Origin: Deltaproteobacteria bacterium
GTDB lineage: Bacteria > Desulfobacterota > DSM-4660 > Desulfatiglandales > Desulfatiglandaceae
Length of the DNA: 7,941 nucleotides
Direction: 5' to 3'
NCBI GenBank assembly: GCA_021159525.1
Contig: JAGHEC010000299.1
Span: 1-7,941 of the forward strand
This document shows, one piece after another, positions 1-6,574 of this stretch. The position numbers were made by a program, and so were the translations under genes. The notes beneath the pieces are model-generated. The model was not told the DNA's origin, searched no databases, and saw only the letters and a program-made list of their open reading frames with translations. How positions within the stretch are numbered: position 1 is the first letter of the stretch; every line of letters starts with the position of its first letter.

Positions 1-17
1 AGCGCGTGAAACCGGGG

Positions 18-23
18 GCAAAC
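18..23. repeat. Left target-site duplication (gcaaac) of the 5' mobile element
   Basis: The hexamer gcaaac lies immediately before the left end of the element at 24. It is repeated exactly at 370-375, immediately after the right end at 369. The duplication abuts ends that were defined independently by aligning the terminal inverted repeats, which supports insertion by a transposase making a 6-bp staggered cut. Removing the element and one copy would restore a short leader running straight into the gcvH ribosome-binding site. Confidence 0.8.
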
Positions 24-369
24 TGTATCACCTCAATAATCAGGGGGATAACTGCGAACCTAGTGCCGGGGCAGAAGAATTTTTCTTGTGCTCCGGGCCT
101 CCGGGCTGGTCTCTTGAGTGACTTATCCGCGGGGGACACCCGCCTGCCAAGGCCAATTGAGCGTTCTTGCCAAGACTTTCGTCCCGTGGATCTGCGATGG
201 CAGAAGAAAGTAATATGGGTAACAAGGCAATGGCGGGCAGGCTTGCCCCTTTGGCATTCTCGCATTCGTCGAGCTGCGGCTTCCCCCACTGATAAGTCAG
301 AAAGAGACGGCGCCCTCCCGGCAGTCGTGTCAGAAAAACCCTTCTGCCCCCATTTATTGAGCTGTTACG
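24..369 (+). mobile_element. Complete 346-bp MITE-like palindromic non-autonomous element
   Basis: The left end (tgtatcacctcaataa) and the reverse complement of the right end (cgtaacagctcaataa) match at 13 of 16 positions. An exact 6-bp duplication, gcaaac, flanks the element. No convincing protein is encoded, so any transposase must act in trans. The arms pair over much of their length: ggggcagaag near 68-77 pairs with 340-349, and 119-136 pairs with 282-299 at 15 of 18 positions. The left arm carries about 25 extra bases (roughly 42-66) absent from the right arm, which gives the element a polarity. A near-identical inverted copy begins at 7817, and a short derivative lies at 6304-6427. The element sits between the gcvH ribosome-binding site and whatever promoter lies further upstream. 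The transposase family is not assigned. It could alternatively be called a large intergenic repeat unit, but the target duplication favours transposition. Confidence 0.82.
66..96 (+). other. Local hairpin in the left arm of the element
   Basis: Bases 66-79 pair with 83-96 (12 of 14 positions) around a ttt loop. The same left-arm bases can instead pair with the right arm near 328-350, so the transcript could adopt two mutually exclusive folds. It is not a classic intrinsic terminator, because the T-run lies in the stem and loop rather than after the stem. Confidence 0.5.
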
Positions 370-375
370 GCAAAC
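370..375. repeat. Right target-site duplication (gcaaac)
   Basis: This is an exact copy of the hexamer at 18-23, directly after the element's right terminal repeat. It lies 7 bp before the gcvH Shine-Dalgarno sequence, so the insertion left the translation signal intact. Confidence 0.8.
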
Positions 376-382
376 TTTGATC

Positions 383-388
383 AAGGAG
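383..388 (+). promoter_or_regulatory. Ribosome-binding site of gcvH (aaggag)
   Basis: A strong Shine-Dalgarno sequence, aaggag, ends 8 nt before the ATG at 397 and fixes that start. It is the only gcvH expression signal visible between the mobile element and the gene. No convincing promoter can be seen in the 27 bp between element and start codon. Confidence 0.8.
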
Positions 389-396
389 CGGAAATC

Positions 397-801
397 ATGA
401 AAGAGATCAGTGAACTGAACCTGCCGGAGGATGTCCGGTATGCCGAAGACCATGAGTGGGCCAGGATGCATGGCGACATCGTCCGCGTGGGCCTGGACGA
501 TTATGCCCAAGACCAGTTGGGCGACATCGTCTTTGTGGAGCTGCCCCGGGTGGGGGCCAGATTTCAAAAAGGGGATGAATTTGCCACTGTGGAATCGGTC
601 AAGGCCGTGGTGGAGTGCTATCTCCCGGTTTCGGGAGAGATCATTGCGATCAACCAGGCCTTGGAGGACGCCCCGGAGTTGGTGAACCAGAGTCCTTACG
701 GTGACGGCTGGTTTGTAGAGGTGAGGCCCGACGACCTTTCGGAATATGAAGCCCTTATGACGGCCGGTCAATGCCTTGAGAAGCTGAAAGGAGGCGTCTG
801 A
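397..801 (+). CDS. gcvH: Glycine cleavage system H protein (lipoyl carrier)
   Basis: This 134-residue cytosolic lipoyl carrier takes the aminomethyl group left after glycine decarboxylation by the P protein and carries it to the T protein; lipoamide dehydrogenase then reoxidises it. The sequence shows the family pattern: an N-terminal YAEDHEWAR segment (residues 15-23), the VGLDDYAQDQLGDIVFVELP strand region (31-50), and the lipoylation site ATVESVKAVVE with Lys69 as the modified lysine. The later PVSGEI and N-x-SPYGDGWF motifs are also present. The length is normal, slightly long at the C-terminus. The start at 397 is supported by aaggag. The gene heads an operon with gcvPA, whose ATG follows directly after this stop codon. 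A mobile element ends 27 bp upstream. gcvT, which often accompanies gcvH, is absent here. Confidence 0.97.
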   Translation: MKEISELNLPEDVRYAEDHEWARMHGDIVRVGLDDYAQDQLGDIVFVELPRVGARFQKGDEFATVESVKAVVECYLPVSGEIIAINQALEDAPELVNQSPYGDGWFVEVRPDDLSEYEALMTAGQCLEKLKGGV

Positions 802-2130
802 ATGCGCTATCTGCCCCATACCGACGAGGATATCGAGTCCATGCTGCAGGCCGTGGGGGTGCATCATCCGGATGATCTTTTTTCCAGCATTCCCCGGGAT
901 TGCCGATTGAAAGAGGGCCTGAATCTGCCGGAGCCCATGACCGAGTGGGAATTGAACGACCATATGGACGCCCTTGCCGGGCGGATGCCGGGCCCGGGGC
1001 ATCGGGCATTTGTGGGTGCAGGCAGGTATGAACATTTCATCCCGGCATCGGTGTCCTATCTTCTGAGCCGGTCCGAATTTGTCACATCTTATACCCCCTA
1101 TCAGCCCGAGATGAGCCAGGGGACTTTGCAGGCCATCTATGAATATCAGACCCTGGCGGCCCGGCTCCTGGGCATGGAGGTGGCCACCGCATCCCACTAT
1201 GACGGGGCCACGGCCCTGGCCGAGTCGCTCCTTATGGCCGTTCGGATCACGGGCCGTAAAAGGGTGGCTCTATCCAGCCTGATTCATCCCCTGTACCGGC
1301 AGACCGTTCAAACCTATTTTGCGCCTACCGGATACGAGGTGGTGGAACTCCCTTATCTCCCGAACGGGACTCACGATCTATCGAGCTTGTCTCGGTTGGA
1401 CGATCTGGCCGGGGCGGCGGTCCAGTCGCCCAATTTTTTCGGCGTGATTGAAGATCTTCAAAAGGCGGGTGAGGAGATCCACAAGACCGGGGCACTCTTT
1501 ATCTCCTGCTTCACTGAAGCCTTGGCCTATGGCCTTTTGAAAAGCCCCGGGACCCTGGGGGCGGACATTGTCTGCGGGGAAGGGCAGAGCCTGGGCATCC
1601 CTCTTTCCTATGGGGGGCCGGGCCTGGGAATTATCGCTACAGGCAGGGCCCATATGCGCAAGCTCCCCGGCAGGTTGGTGGGCAAGACCACGGACCTGGA
1701 GGGGAGACTGGGCTTTGTTCTGACCCTGGCCACCCGCGAGCAGCACATCCGCCGGGAAAAGGCAACTTCCAATATCTGCACCAACAACAGCCTGTGCGCC
1801 CTGGCCGCGGTCATGTACATGGCTTCCCTTGGCAAGACCGGGATGCGGGAGCTGGCCCTGCTCAATCACGACAAGGCGGAATATCTGAAAATGCGCCTGC
1901 GGGAAGCGGGCTTTGACATCCCTTTTGAGCGGCCCACATTCAATGAATTTGTCGTGCGCTTTGCCAAAGGGTTTGAAAAGACTCGAAAACGGCTCCTGGA
2001 CAGAAGGATCGTGCCCGGCCTTGCGATCGGGCATTTTTATCCGGAACTGTCTGATCATTATCTCTTGTGCGTTACGGAAACCAAATCCAGAGAGGCCATG
2101 GATGCCTTTGTCAGGGAGGTTGCAGCATGA
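802..2130 (+). CDS. gcvPA: Glycine dehydrogenase (decarboxylating) subunit 1, GcvPA
   Basis: This is the N-terminal half of the split P protein, which with GcvPB decarboxylates glycine and transfers the aminomethyl group to lipoyl-GcvH. The 442 residues match the usual subunit length. Family motifs appear in order: an MRYLPHT start, FVGAG (70-74), TPYQPEMSQGTLQ (98-110), SHYDGATALAE (131-141), QSPNFFGVIED (208-218), the glycine-rich LSYGGPGLG (268-276), and TREQHIRREKATSNICTN (311-328). As expected for subunit 1, the PLP-binding lysine is in the partner instead. Translation is tightly coupled: the ATG directly follows the gcvH stop, with its Shine-Dalgarno aaaggagg at 787-794 inside gcvH, and the stop overlaps the gcvPB start by 4 bp. 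Split P proteins are known from many Firmicutes, archaea and deltaproteobacteria, unlike the fused enzyme of E. coli. Confidence 0.97.
   Translation: MRYLPHTDEDIESMLQAVGVHHPDDLFSSIPRDCRLKEGLNLPEPMTEWELNDHMDALAGRMPGPGHRAFVGAGRYEHFIPASVSYLLSRSEFVTSYTPYQPEMSQGTLQAIYEYQTLAARLLGMEVATASHYDGATALAESLLMAVRITGRKRVALSSLIHPLYRQTVQTYFAPTGYEVVELPYLPNGTHDLSSLSRLDDLAGAAVQSPNFFGVIEDLQKAGEEIHKTGALFISCFTEALAYGLLKSPGTLGADIVCGEGQSLGIPLSYGGPGLGIIATGRAHMRKLPGRLVGKTTDLEGRLGFVLTLATREQHIRREKATSNICTNNSLCALAAVMYMASLGKTGMRELALLNHDKAEYLKMRLREAGFDIPFERPTFNEFVVRFAKGFEKTRKRLLDRRIVPGLAIGHFYPELSDHYLLCVTETKSREAMDAFVREVAA
2113..2119 (+). promoter_or_regulatory. Ribosome-binding site that sets the gcvPB start
   Basis: The sequence agggagg ends 7 nt before the ATG at 2127. 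The reading frame stays open up to 2067, so an upstream start is formally possible. However, this site and the ATGA stop/start overlap with gcvPA make 2127 the clear choice. Confidence 0.75.
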
Positions 2131-3584
2131 ACGATTCCTTGGGAACCACAGGCCTGATACTGAATGAACCGCTCCTGTGGGAAAAGGGAAAAGCGGGACG
2201 GTGCGGATTTTCGCTCCCCAAGCGGGACGTGGACCCTTGTCCCCTTGAACCGGAGCTTGTGGGCCACGGCCCTGATTTCCCGGACCTGAGCGAGGTGGAC
2301 GTGGTGCGCCACTATACGCGCCTGTCCCAGTGGAACTTCGGGGTGGATACGGGGATGTACCCCTTGGGGTCATGCACCATGAAATACAACCCCAAGACCA
2401 ACGAACGCCAGGCCTCGCTTCCGGGCTTTTCAGGCGCCCATCCCCTGATTCCGGAGAGCCTCTGCCAGGGGATCCTTCAGATGATGGCCGAGCTCGAGGC
2501 CTATCTCGCGGAGATCACCGGGATGGACGCCGCCACGCTCCAGCCGGCCGCGGGTGCCCATGGAGAGCTGACCGGCATGCTCCTGATCCACGCCTGGCAC
2601 CGGAAGAGAGGGGGGCAGCGCACCCGGATCATTGTCCCGGACACGGCACACGGAACCAACCCGGCCAGTGTCACCCTGTGCGGCTACCGTCCCGTGCCCG
2701 TCGTCTCCAATGACCGGGGGATTCTCTCCGCGGAGGCCGTGGCAGCGGTCATGGACGAGGATACAGCCGGCATTATGATCACCAACCCCAACACTTTGGG
2801 TCTTTTTGAGGAGGGCATCCTCGAGATCGCCCGGATCGTGCACGCCAAAGGGGGACTGGTCTATTGCGACGGGGCCAACATGAATGCGGTCATGGGGGTG
2901 GTGAAGATGGGAAAGATCGGGGTGGACGTGATGCACCTGAACCTTCACAAGACATTTTCCACGCCGCACGGCGGCGGGGGCCCGGGTTCAGGGCCGGTGT
3001 GCGTCAAAAAGGATCTGGAACCCTTTCTCCCGGTCCCCAGGATCGTGAAGCGGGAGGGGAGATTTGCACTGGATCATGACCGGCCAGATTCTATCGGCAG
3101 GCTCCAGGCCTTTTACGGCAATGTGGGGGTCATGCTCAAGGCCTACAGCTACATACGTGCCATGGGACCCGAAGGCCTCAAGAAGGCCAGCCAGATGGCC
3201 GTGCTCAATGCCAACTATCTCAAGGAAATGCTCAAAACCACCCTCCATCTCCCCTATGACCGGCCCTGCATGCACGAGTGCGTATTTACGGACAAATTTC
3301 AGGCCCCGCACCATGTGACCACGCTGGATATGGCCAAGCGGCTCATGGACTACGGGTTTCACCCGCCCACGGTCTATTTTCCCCTGGTGGTGGCTGGGGC
3401 TATTATGATGGAGCCTACCGAGACCGAATCAAAAGAGGATCTGGACAACTACATTGCGGCCTTTGAGGCCATTGCGGAAGAGGCCAAAACAGAGCCGGGC
3501 CTGCTCCGCCATGCCCCCCGCAAGTGCAAGGTCCGCCGTCTCGACGAGACTGCCGCGGCCCGCAAACCATGCCTGGCAGGATAG
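2127..3584 (+). CDS. gcvPB: Glycine dehydrogenase (decarboxylating) subunit 2, GcvPB (PLP-binding)
   Basis: This is the catalytic C-terminal half of the split glycine decarboxylase, which carries pyridoxal phosphate. From the chosen start it has 485 residues, normal for the family. Visible motifs are YPLGSCTMKYNPK (78-90), DTAHGTNPAS (172-181), CDGANMNAVMG (247-257) and the cofactor-binding HLNLHKTF, where Lys275 is the expected Schiff-base residue, followed by the glycine-rich HGGGGPG (281-287). The C-terminus ends in the usual VRRLDE...ARKP pattern. The start at 2127 overlaps the gcvPA stop as ATGA and has its own Shine-Dalgarno site. An extension to 2067 would overlap gcvPA by 64 bp and is not favoured. 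No T-protein or dihydrolipoamide dehydrogenase gene follows, so the cycle must be completed by genes elsewhere. Confidence 0.97.
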   Translation: MNDSLGTTGLILNEPLLWEKGKAGRCGFSLPKRDVDPCPLEPELVGHGPDFPDLSEVDVVRHYTRLSQWNFGVDTGMYPLGSCTMKYNPKTNERQASLPGFSGAHPLIPESLCQGILQMMAELEAYLAEITGMDAATLQPAAGAHGELTGMLLIHAWHRKRGGQRTRIIVPDTAHGTNPASVTLCGYRPVPVVSNDRGILSAEAVAAVMDEDTAGIMITNPNTLGLFEEGILEIARIVHAKGGLVYCDGANMNAVMGVVKMGKIGVDVMHLNLHKTFSTPHGGGGPGSGPVCVKKDLEPFLPVPRIVKREGRFALDHDRPDSIGRLQAFYGNVGVMLKAYSYIRAMGPEGLKKASQMAVLNANYLKEMLKTTLHLPYDRPCMHECVFTDKFQAPHHVTTLDMAKRLMDYGFHPPTVYFPLVVAGAIMMEPTETESKEDLDNYIAAFEAIAEEAKTEPGLLRHAPRKCKVRRLDETAAARKPCLAG

Positions 3585-3678
3585 CAGACCCCTTGCAGGC
3601 CTTCACGGATTCCGGGCGCCGTTTCCTTTAGGACGATAAAATTAACCCTTTCCTAAACGTGGTCTGGAGGATTCACTG
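3585..3678. other. Short intergenic gap between gcvPB and the kinase
   Basis: These 94 bp contain no clear terminator hairpin. The second half is A+T-rich (taaaat at 3637-3642 resembles a -10 box), but no acceptable -35 sequence is properly spaced from it. The strong ggagg at 3666-3670 lies 8 nt before the kinase ATG. Read-through from the gcv operon into the kinase gene is possible but cannot be settled from sequence. Confidence 0.4.
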
Positions 3679-6069
3679 ATGCTTTTGAAACCCACCTATG
3701 AGGAGTTGGAAAACCGGCTCAAGGAGTTGGAAAAGGAAGTCGTTGCCCGCAAAAGGGCCGAAGAGGCACGCAGAGAGGCGGAGGAAAAGCTCCAGGCAAG
3801 TGAACGATTTCTCCAGAGCATATTCGACGGGATTCGGGACGGAATCAGTGTATTAGATCGGGATCTGACGATTATTGCCTGTAACTTCCAGATGGAGGAG
3901 TGGTACGCTGAACAGATGCCGCTCATCGGGAAAAAATGCTACAGGGTTTATCAGGGATTAGCTTCCCCTTGTCCATGGTGTCCATCCCTTCGAGTTGTCA
4001 AGACAGGTGAAGCGCATTCTGAGATCGTTCCCTATCCCTCTGCCGAGAAGCCAGGTGGATGGATCGAGCTTTCTTCTTTTCCTCTTAAAAATGAAAATGG
4101 CGAGGTGGTTAACGTAATTGAACACGTAAAGGATGTAACGGCAAAAAAGCAGACCGAGGAGGAGCTGCGGGCCGAGAGGGAGAAGTTCCGGGTTTTGGCG
4201 AAAAACGCTCCTTTTGGCATGGCACTGATCGACAGAGACGGAATGTTTAAATATATAAACCCGAAATTTAAAGAGATTTTTGGATACGGGTTGAGCGAAA
4301 TCCCCAGTGGAAGGATCTGGTTAGACAAGGCATATCCTGATCCGGATTATAGACGCAAGGTCATTGCTGCCTGGCTGGAGGATTTATCCTGTTTCCAGGT
4401 TGGACAGAAGCGGCCAAGGGTGTTCGAGGTTGTATGCAGGGATGGCTCTAAAAAGATCATCAACTTCATAGCGGTCCAACTGGAGACAGGTGATAACCTG
4501 ATGACCTGCGAGGACATAACCTACCGCAAGCAGGCGGAGACCGCCCTGAAACACAGTGAAGCCAAGTACCGCAGCATTCTCGAAAACATGGAAGAAGGGT
4601 ATTATGAAGTTGACATCGCAGGAAATTTTACATTCTTCAATGATTCATTGTGCAACATGCTTGGATATGCAGAAGATGAATTGATGGGTATGAATTACCG
4701 CAAATACACGGCCGCGGAGAATGTAGAAAGCGTGTACAAGACGTTCAACCGGGTCTTTATGACAGGCGTCCCGTGCAGGGGATTTGACTGGGAAGTCATA
4801 AAAAAAGATGGAAAAAGGCGCTCTATCGAGGGCTCTGTATTACCGATAAGGAATGCACAAGGAGCCGTAGCGGGCTTCAGCGGGGTTGTTCGGGATATCA
4901 CCGAGAAACGGATGGTTGAATTTCAGCTCCAGCGCGCTCAGAAGATGGAGGCCCTGGGCGTGTTGGCCGGCGGCGTTGCGCATGATTTAAACAATATCCT
5001 CTCAGGGATTGTCAGCTACCCGGAATTGATCCTTATGGACCTGCCTGAAAACAGCCCCCTCAGAAAACCCATGGAGACTATTCGTGCCTCCGGGATGCGC
5101 GCCGCTGATGTGGTCGCCGACCTCCTGACTATTGCCCGGGGGGTTGCAACACGAAGACAAACTTTCAATCTCAACACAATCATAAATGAATATGCGAATT
5201 CTCCTGAATACCAAAAGCTCAAGAGTTTGAAACCGGCTATTTATTTCGGGACTGAATTGGATCCTGATCTTTTGAACATGAGGGGTTCCGCGATTCACAT
5301 AAAAAAGTGCCTCATGAATCTGGTTGTCAACGCCTCGGAGGCCATTGAGGGCGAGGGAAGGGTAACCATTTTGACGTTTAACCGGTATGTGGATGAACCG
5401 CTCAGGGGATATGATGATGTGAGGGCGGGTGAATATGTGGTCCTTTCTGTTTCAGACAACGGCCCCGGCATATCCAGCAGGCACATGAAGCGGATTTTTG
5501 AGCCATTCTATACCAGGAAGGTCATGGGCCGTAGCGGTACAGGTCTGGGTTTGACGGTCGTGTGGAATGCGGTGCAGGACCACAACGGATACATCAATGT
5601 GAGAAGCAGTGAGAAGGGGACGGTCTTTGAACTCTATTTTCCCGTCGCCCGAGAAGACATCGCTGCCGGAGAGGATCTGATTAACCTTAAAGACTGCCTG
5701 GGCCACGGTGAAAAAATTCTCGTGGTGGATGATGAGGAAAGCCAGAGAGAAATCGCCGTAGGCATGTTGAGCAAATTGGGATACCATGCCAAAGCGGTTT
5801 CGAGCGGCGAAGAGGCGATTGCCTATGTGAAGGAAAATCCCGTGGATCTGCTTGTTCTTGACATGGTGATGCCAAGAGGGATGAACGGTCATGAAACCTA
5901 CAAGGAGATCATCAAGATTCGGCCCGGGCAGAAGGCGATTATAGCGAGCGGGTACGCTCAGACCGAAGATGTGAGTGCCGCCCAGGCTTTAGGAGCGGGA
6001 AAGTACATCAAGAAGCCTTACACATTGGAAAAGATAGGGCTTGGCGTTAAGGAAGGATTGAAGAAGTAA
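3679..6069 (+). CDS. Cytosolic hybrid sensor histidine kinase (coiled coil, three PAS domains, HisKA, HATPase, receiver)
   Basis: This 796-residue hybrid kinase has no membrane segment or signal peptide, so it should sense a cytosolic signal. A charged coiled coil (about 5-45) leads into PAS1 (about 45-157), PAS2 (about 168-290) and PAS3 (about 294-412), joined by typical helical linkers (DVTAKKQTEEEL, DITYRKQAETAL, DITEKRMVEFQL). The HisKA box GGVAHDLNN places the phospho-accepting histidine at 435. The ATPase domain has the N box (NLVVNASEAI, Asn547/Asn551), the G1 box DNGPGIS (593-599), FEPFYTRK (607-614) and the G2 box GTGLGL (620-625). The C-terminal receiver has the acidic pair Asp684/Asp685, the phospho-acceptor Asp728, Ser757 and Lys779. 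No DNA-binding output follows, so phosphate probably passes to an unlinked partner. PAS1 carries a Cys87/Cys98/Cys101 cluster. The start has ggagg 8 nt upstream. The ligand and target are unknown, and its place after gcv may be coincidental. Confidence 0.95.
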   Translation: MLLKPTYEELENRLKELEKEVVARKRAEEARREAEEKLQASERFLQSIFDGIRDGISVLDRDLTIIACNFQMEEWYAEQMPLIGKKCYRVYQGLASPCPWCPSLRVVKTGEAHSEIVPYPSAEKPGGWIELSSFPLKNENGEVVNVIEHVKDVTAKKQTEEELRAEREKFRVLAKNAPFGMALIDRDGMFKYINPKFKEIFGYGLSEIPSGRIWLDKAYPDPDYRRKVIAAWLEDLSCFQVGQKRPRVFEVVCRDGSKKIINFIAVQLETGDNLMTCEDITYRKQAETALKHSEAKYRSILENMEEGYYEVDIAGNFTFFNDSLCNMLGYAEDELMGMNYRKYTAAENVESVYKTFNRVFMTGVPCRGFDWEVIKKDGKRRSIEGSVLPIRNAQGAVAGFSGVVRDITEKRMVEFQLQRAQKMEALGVLAGGVAHDLNNILSGIVSYPELILMDLPENSPLRKPMETIRASGMRAADVVADLLTIARGVATRRQTFNLNTIINEYANSPEYQKLKSLKPAIYFGTELDPDLLNMRGSAIHIKKCLMNLVVNASEAIEGEGRVTILTFNRYVDEPLRGYDDVRAGEYVVLSVSDNGPGISSRHMKRIFEPFYTRKVMGRSGTGLGLTVVWNAVQDHNGYINVRSSEKGTVFELYFPVAREDIAAGEDLINLKDCLGHGEKILVVDDEESQREIAVGMLSKLGYHAKAVSSGEEAIAYVKENPVDLLVLDMVMPRGMNGHETYKEIIKIRPGQKAIIASGYAQTEDVSAAQALGAGKYIKKPYTLEKIGLGVKEGLKK

Positions 6070-6256
6070 AATGAGCTTCATTTGATGCCCATCCGATTGG
6101 CGCACAGGTTGCAGGTTGTGCTCTGGGATATGATGCTGCGAGGCCGGATTTGCCTTGGATTCAGTCGGCATCTCAGCCTGGCGTGACATTTTTAAATGAC
6201 CTTTTTGGGAACATTTTCACGCGGCCGCCGGCAAATTTCGCATAGGGAAGAATGGT

Positions 6257-6477
6257 AACCGTTCACGGGTGATTTTTGGCCAAGTCTGGGATTGTCCGCC
6301 TTACGTAGCAGCCCAATAACCCCGGGCAGGAGGGTTTTTCTGACGCGACTGCCGGGAGGGCGGAAGAAAAATCATCCTGCCCAGGCACTACGTTCGCTGT
6401 TATCCCCCTAAGTATTGAGCTGATACGATTTTCTCATATCAGTGAATGAGGGAGATCTCAAGCCCCCGTGAACGGTT
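6257..6477. repeat. 13-bp perfect inverted repeat enclosing 195 bp
   Basis: The sequence aaccgttcacggg at 6257-6269 is matched by its exact reverse complement at 6465-6477. The matched ends bracket the 124-bp short element. Without that insert, the enclosed block would be about 100 bp in total, the size of a small terminal-inverted-repeat element. No target duplication is evident outside the ends, so whether this is a second element family or the remnant of one is an inference. Confidence 0.5.
6304..6427 (-). mobile_element. 124-bp short derivative of the MITE-like element
   Basis: Read on the minus strand, this is the left 64 bp of the long element (matching 24-87 at 54 of 64 positions) fused to its right end (matching 311-369 at 51 of 59 positions). 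The intervening 220-odd bp are missing. Its own ends, cgtagcagcccaata at 6304-6318 and tattgagctgatacg at 6413-6427, are inverted repeats at 13 of 15 positions. A strong internal hairpin pairs 6324-6341 with 6365-6382 at 16 of 18 positions. No target duplication is visible, and divergence from the long copies is much greater than theirs from each other, which suggests an older insertion. It is oriented like the copy upstream of manA. Confidence 0.75.
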
Positions 6478-6574
6478 GCTTGATATTTTATGCGGCCTTC
6501 CCGCAATTTGGGTGATTCGCGGGGCATTCGTGGATCCGGAACCGGAATAAGTCAACATTGCGACAACGTCCCCT

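Larger units (their letters stand above)
6070..6574. other. 505-bp convergent intergenic region holding nested repeats
   Basis: The kinase and manA genes end facing each other here. No open frame in this stretch shows recognisable protein features. The first 185 bp hold nothing identifiable beyond a weak 6-bp stem over the kinase stop (6069-6083). From 6257 to 6477 lies an inverted-repeat-bounded block, and inside it is the 124-bp short element. A small stem, tccgg-aa-ccgga, near 6534-6545 lacks the T-run of an intrinsic terminator in either direction. The region reads like an accumulation site for small mobile repeats in a gene-safe location. Confidence 0.6.

Noticed and set aside
24..369. 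CRISPR array or riboswitch as the explanation for the 5' repeat block
   Set aside because: There are no regularly spaced direct repeats. The same sequence recurs before manA and in an intergenic region, with terminal repeats and a target duplication, which fits a mobile element and not a glycine-specific riboswitch.
6..380. Plus-strand open frame of 124 codons upstream of gcvH
   Set aside because: It covers almost exactly the non-coding mobile element, has no recognisable motif or ribosome-binding site, and the palindromic structure explains the sequence better.
40..1197. Long minus-strand open frame of 385 codons
   Set aside because: It runs antisense through the mobile element, gcvH and the start of gcvPA, whose plus-strand products have clear family motifs. 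Its translation shows no recognisable domain.
2067..2126. Upstream extension of gcvPB to the ATG at 2067
   Set aside because: It would overlap gcvPA by 64 bp. The ATG at 2127 has a good Shine-Dalgarno site, an ATGA overlap and gives the usual family length.
1378..2373. Minus-strand open frame of 331 codons
   Set aside because: It is a shadow of gcvPA and gcvPB in high-G+C coding sequence, and its translation is low-complexity without domains.
3610..3642. Promoter for the kinase gene using taaaat at 3637-3642
   Set aside because: The -10-like hexamer is acceptable, but the only upstream TT-containing candidate matches a -35 poorly and is spaced about 21 bp away.
6069..6083. Short stem aaatga-gct-tcattt as a terminator after the kinase gene
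   Set aside because: It has six weak A/T-rich pairs and no following T-run, so it is not a credible intrinsic terminator.
6534..6545. Palindrome tccgg-aa-ccgga downstream of manA as a terminator
   Set aside because: The stem is only 5 bp, with no T-run on the manA-downstream side.
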